From Caldilineaceae bacterium (GTDB taxonomy: Bacteria; Chloroflexota; Anaerolineae; Caldilineales; Caldilineaceae): a stretch of DNA of 64,000 nucleotides. Position numbers and translations under genes: made by a program. Each line of letters opens with the position of its first letter. Positions within the stretch are counted from its first letter, which is position 1. Positions 63,665 to 64,000 of this stretch are shown here, in pieces. The notes beneath the pieces were generated by a model, which saw only the letters and a program-made list of their open reading frames with translations, made no database searches and was not told the DNA's origin. Location of the stretch: NCBI GenBank assembly GCA_019637685.1, contig JAHBVF010000021.1, forward strand, positions 1 to 64,000. The letters run 5' to 3'.

Positions 63665-64000
63665 ATGTCCTCGCTCTTTCCACCTGCGACGGGGAAAAAA
63701 AATGTAGTTCGCTATGGCAAATTAGCCATTGATTTGACCAATCATCGGGCGGCATTTGAAACACAGCCGTTGCATCTCAATCCAAATGAGTTCACACTTC
63801 TTGCCCATCTGGTCCAGGCAGTGCCACGCGTTGCCTCCTTTTCGGAGCTGGCCGGGCAGGTGCGGGCAGAGGCCAGTGCATCGCCGGAAAACATCAATAA
63901 AATAGTGCATTTTCATATCTATGGTTTGCGGCAAAAACTGGCGGAGGTGGCCGGGAATGCTCTCCTGCTGGAAAGCGTGCCCGGTGTTGGTTTTGTGCTC
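63665..64000 (+). CDS. OmpR-type winged-helix DNA-binding protein (partial, cut by window end)
   Basis: The first 112 residues of an open frame starting at ATG 63665. Residues 15-112 read as a Trans_reg_C winged helix: VVRYGKLAIDLTNHRAAF, LHLNPNEFTLLAHLVQ, then HFHIYGLRQKLAEV and ESVPGVGFVL, the recognition helix and wing. There is no receiver domain before it, so it is an N-terminal DNA-binding domain, as in CadC- or BTAD/SARP-like regulators; the effector part lies beyond the window. Confidence 0.85.
   Translation, partial: MSSLFPPATGKKNVVRYGKLAIDLTNHRAAFETQPLHLNPNEFTLLAHLVQAVPRVASFSELAGQVRAEASASPENINKIVHFHIYGLRQKLAEVAGNALLLESVPGVGFVL

Overview
The window looks like a chromosomal segment of a GC-rich Chloroflexota bacterium, probably of the Anaerolineae/Caldilineae type. 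This rests on the gene families present: a fused cytochrome oxidase I/III, a cytochrome b fused to cytochrome c, a transaldolase gene trailing a phosphoglucose isomerase remnant, many solute-binding lipoproteins with Ala/Pro/Thr linkers, and STAND proteins with TPR arrays. No rRNA or tRNA gene was seen, and the lineage is an inference.

Layout. (1) 0-6 kb, plus strand: a D-2-hydroxyacid dehydrogenase, a small gene overlapping an HNH endonuclease, a three-gene ABC-2 exporter and a phytanoyl-CoA dioxygenase-like oxygenase. (2) 6-16 kb: a minus-strand Gfo/Idh/MocA oxidoreductase, then a plus-strand oligopeptide-type ABC operon (binding protein, two permeases, two ATPases) that runs into a small membrane protein and a PHP-domain (CehA/McbA-like) hydrolase. 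(3) 16-25 kb: a minus-strand sugar ABC operon, a tandem double-SDR protein, an IS3-type relic, an ALDH7-type aldehyde dehydrogenase and a divergent mannonate dehydratase. (4) 24.5-36.9 kb: a lone LolD-type ATPase, a cupin protein, a TIR-NB-ARC-TPR protein, a zinc alcohol dehydrogenase, an acetolactate-synthase-like enzyme, ribosomal protein L33, an LPETG-anchored Pro/Thr stalk protein overlapping a gingipain-type (C25) protease, and a broken ECF sigma factor. (5) 36.9-42.7 kb, minus strand: an S41 protease, a HAD hydrolase, and a pentose-phosphate cluster (gnd, zwf, transaldolase, pgi remnant). (6) 43-57.7 kb, minus strand: PRC-barrel and stress-type membrane proteins, a respiratory block (coxB, fused coxA/coxC, a small subunit, Rieske, cytochrome b/c), and a glucan block (GH15 glucoamylase, 6-phosphogluconolactonase, a subtilase with a glycogen-binding tail, a free CBM48 protein). 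(7) 57.7-64 kb: a repeat-dense stretch, a second TIR-NB-ARC-TPR gene whose TPR array is made of near-identical 120-bp units and is frame-broken, a lipoprotein, and a winged-helix regulator cut by the window end.

How the genes fit together. The window joins uptake of peptides and sugars, sugar-acid handling, the oxidative pentose phosphate pathway (zwf, pgl, gnd, tal), glucan breakdown and aerobic respiration. The two TIR-STAND genes are candidate defence or signalling proteins. They share three oddities: a dispersed palindromic repeat inserted in frame at the same place in the winged-helix region, a stop codon supplied by the same 3' repeat, and highly homogeneous TPR arrays. Two promoters about 13 kb apart (upstream of a stress-type membrane protein and of a DoxX protein) share a four-unit, 11-bp-period operator of the kind bound by OmpR/PhoB regulators. 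Intergenic DNA is crowded with several families of dispersed, often nested, palindromic elements.
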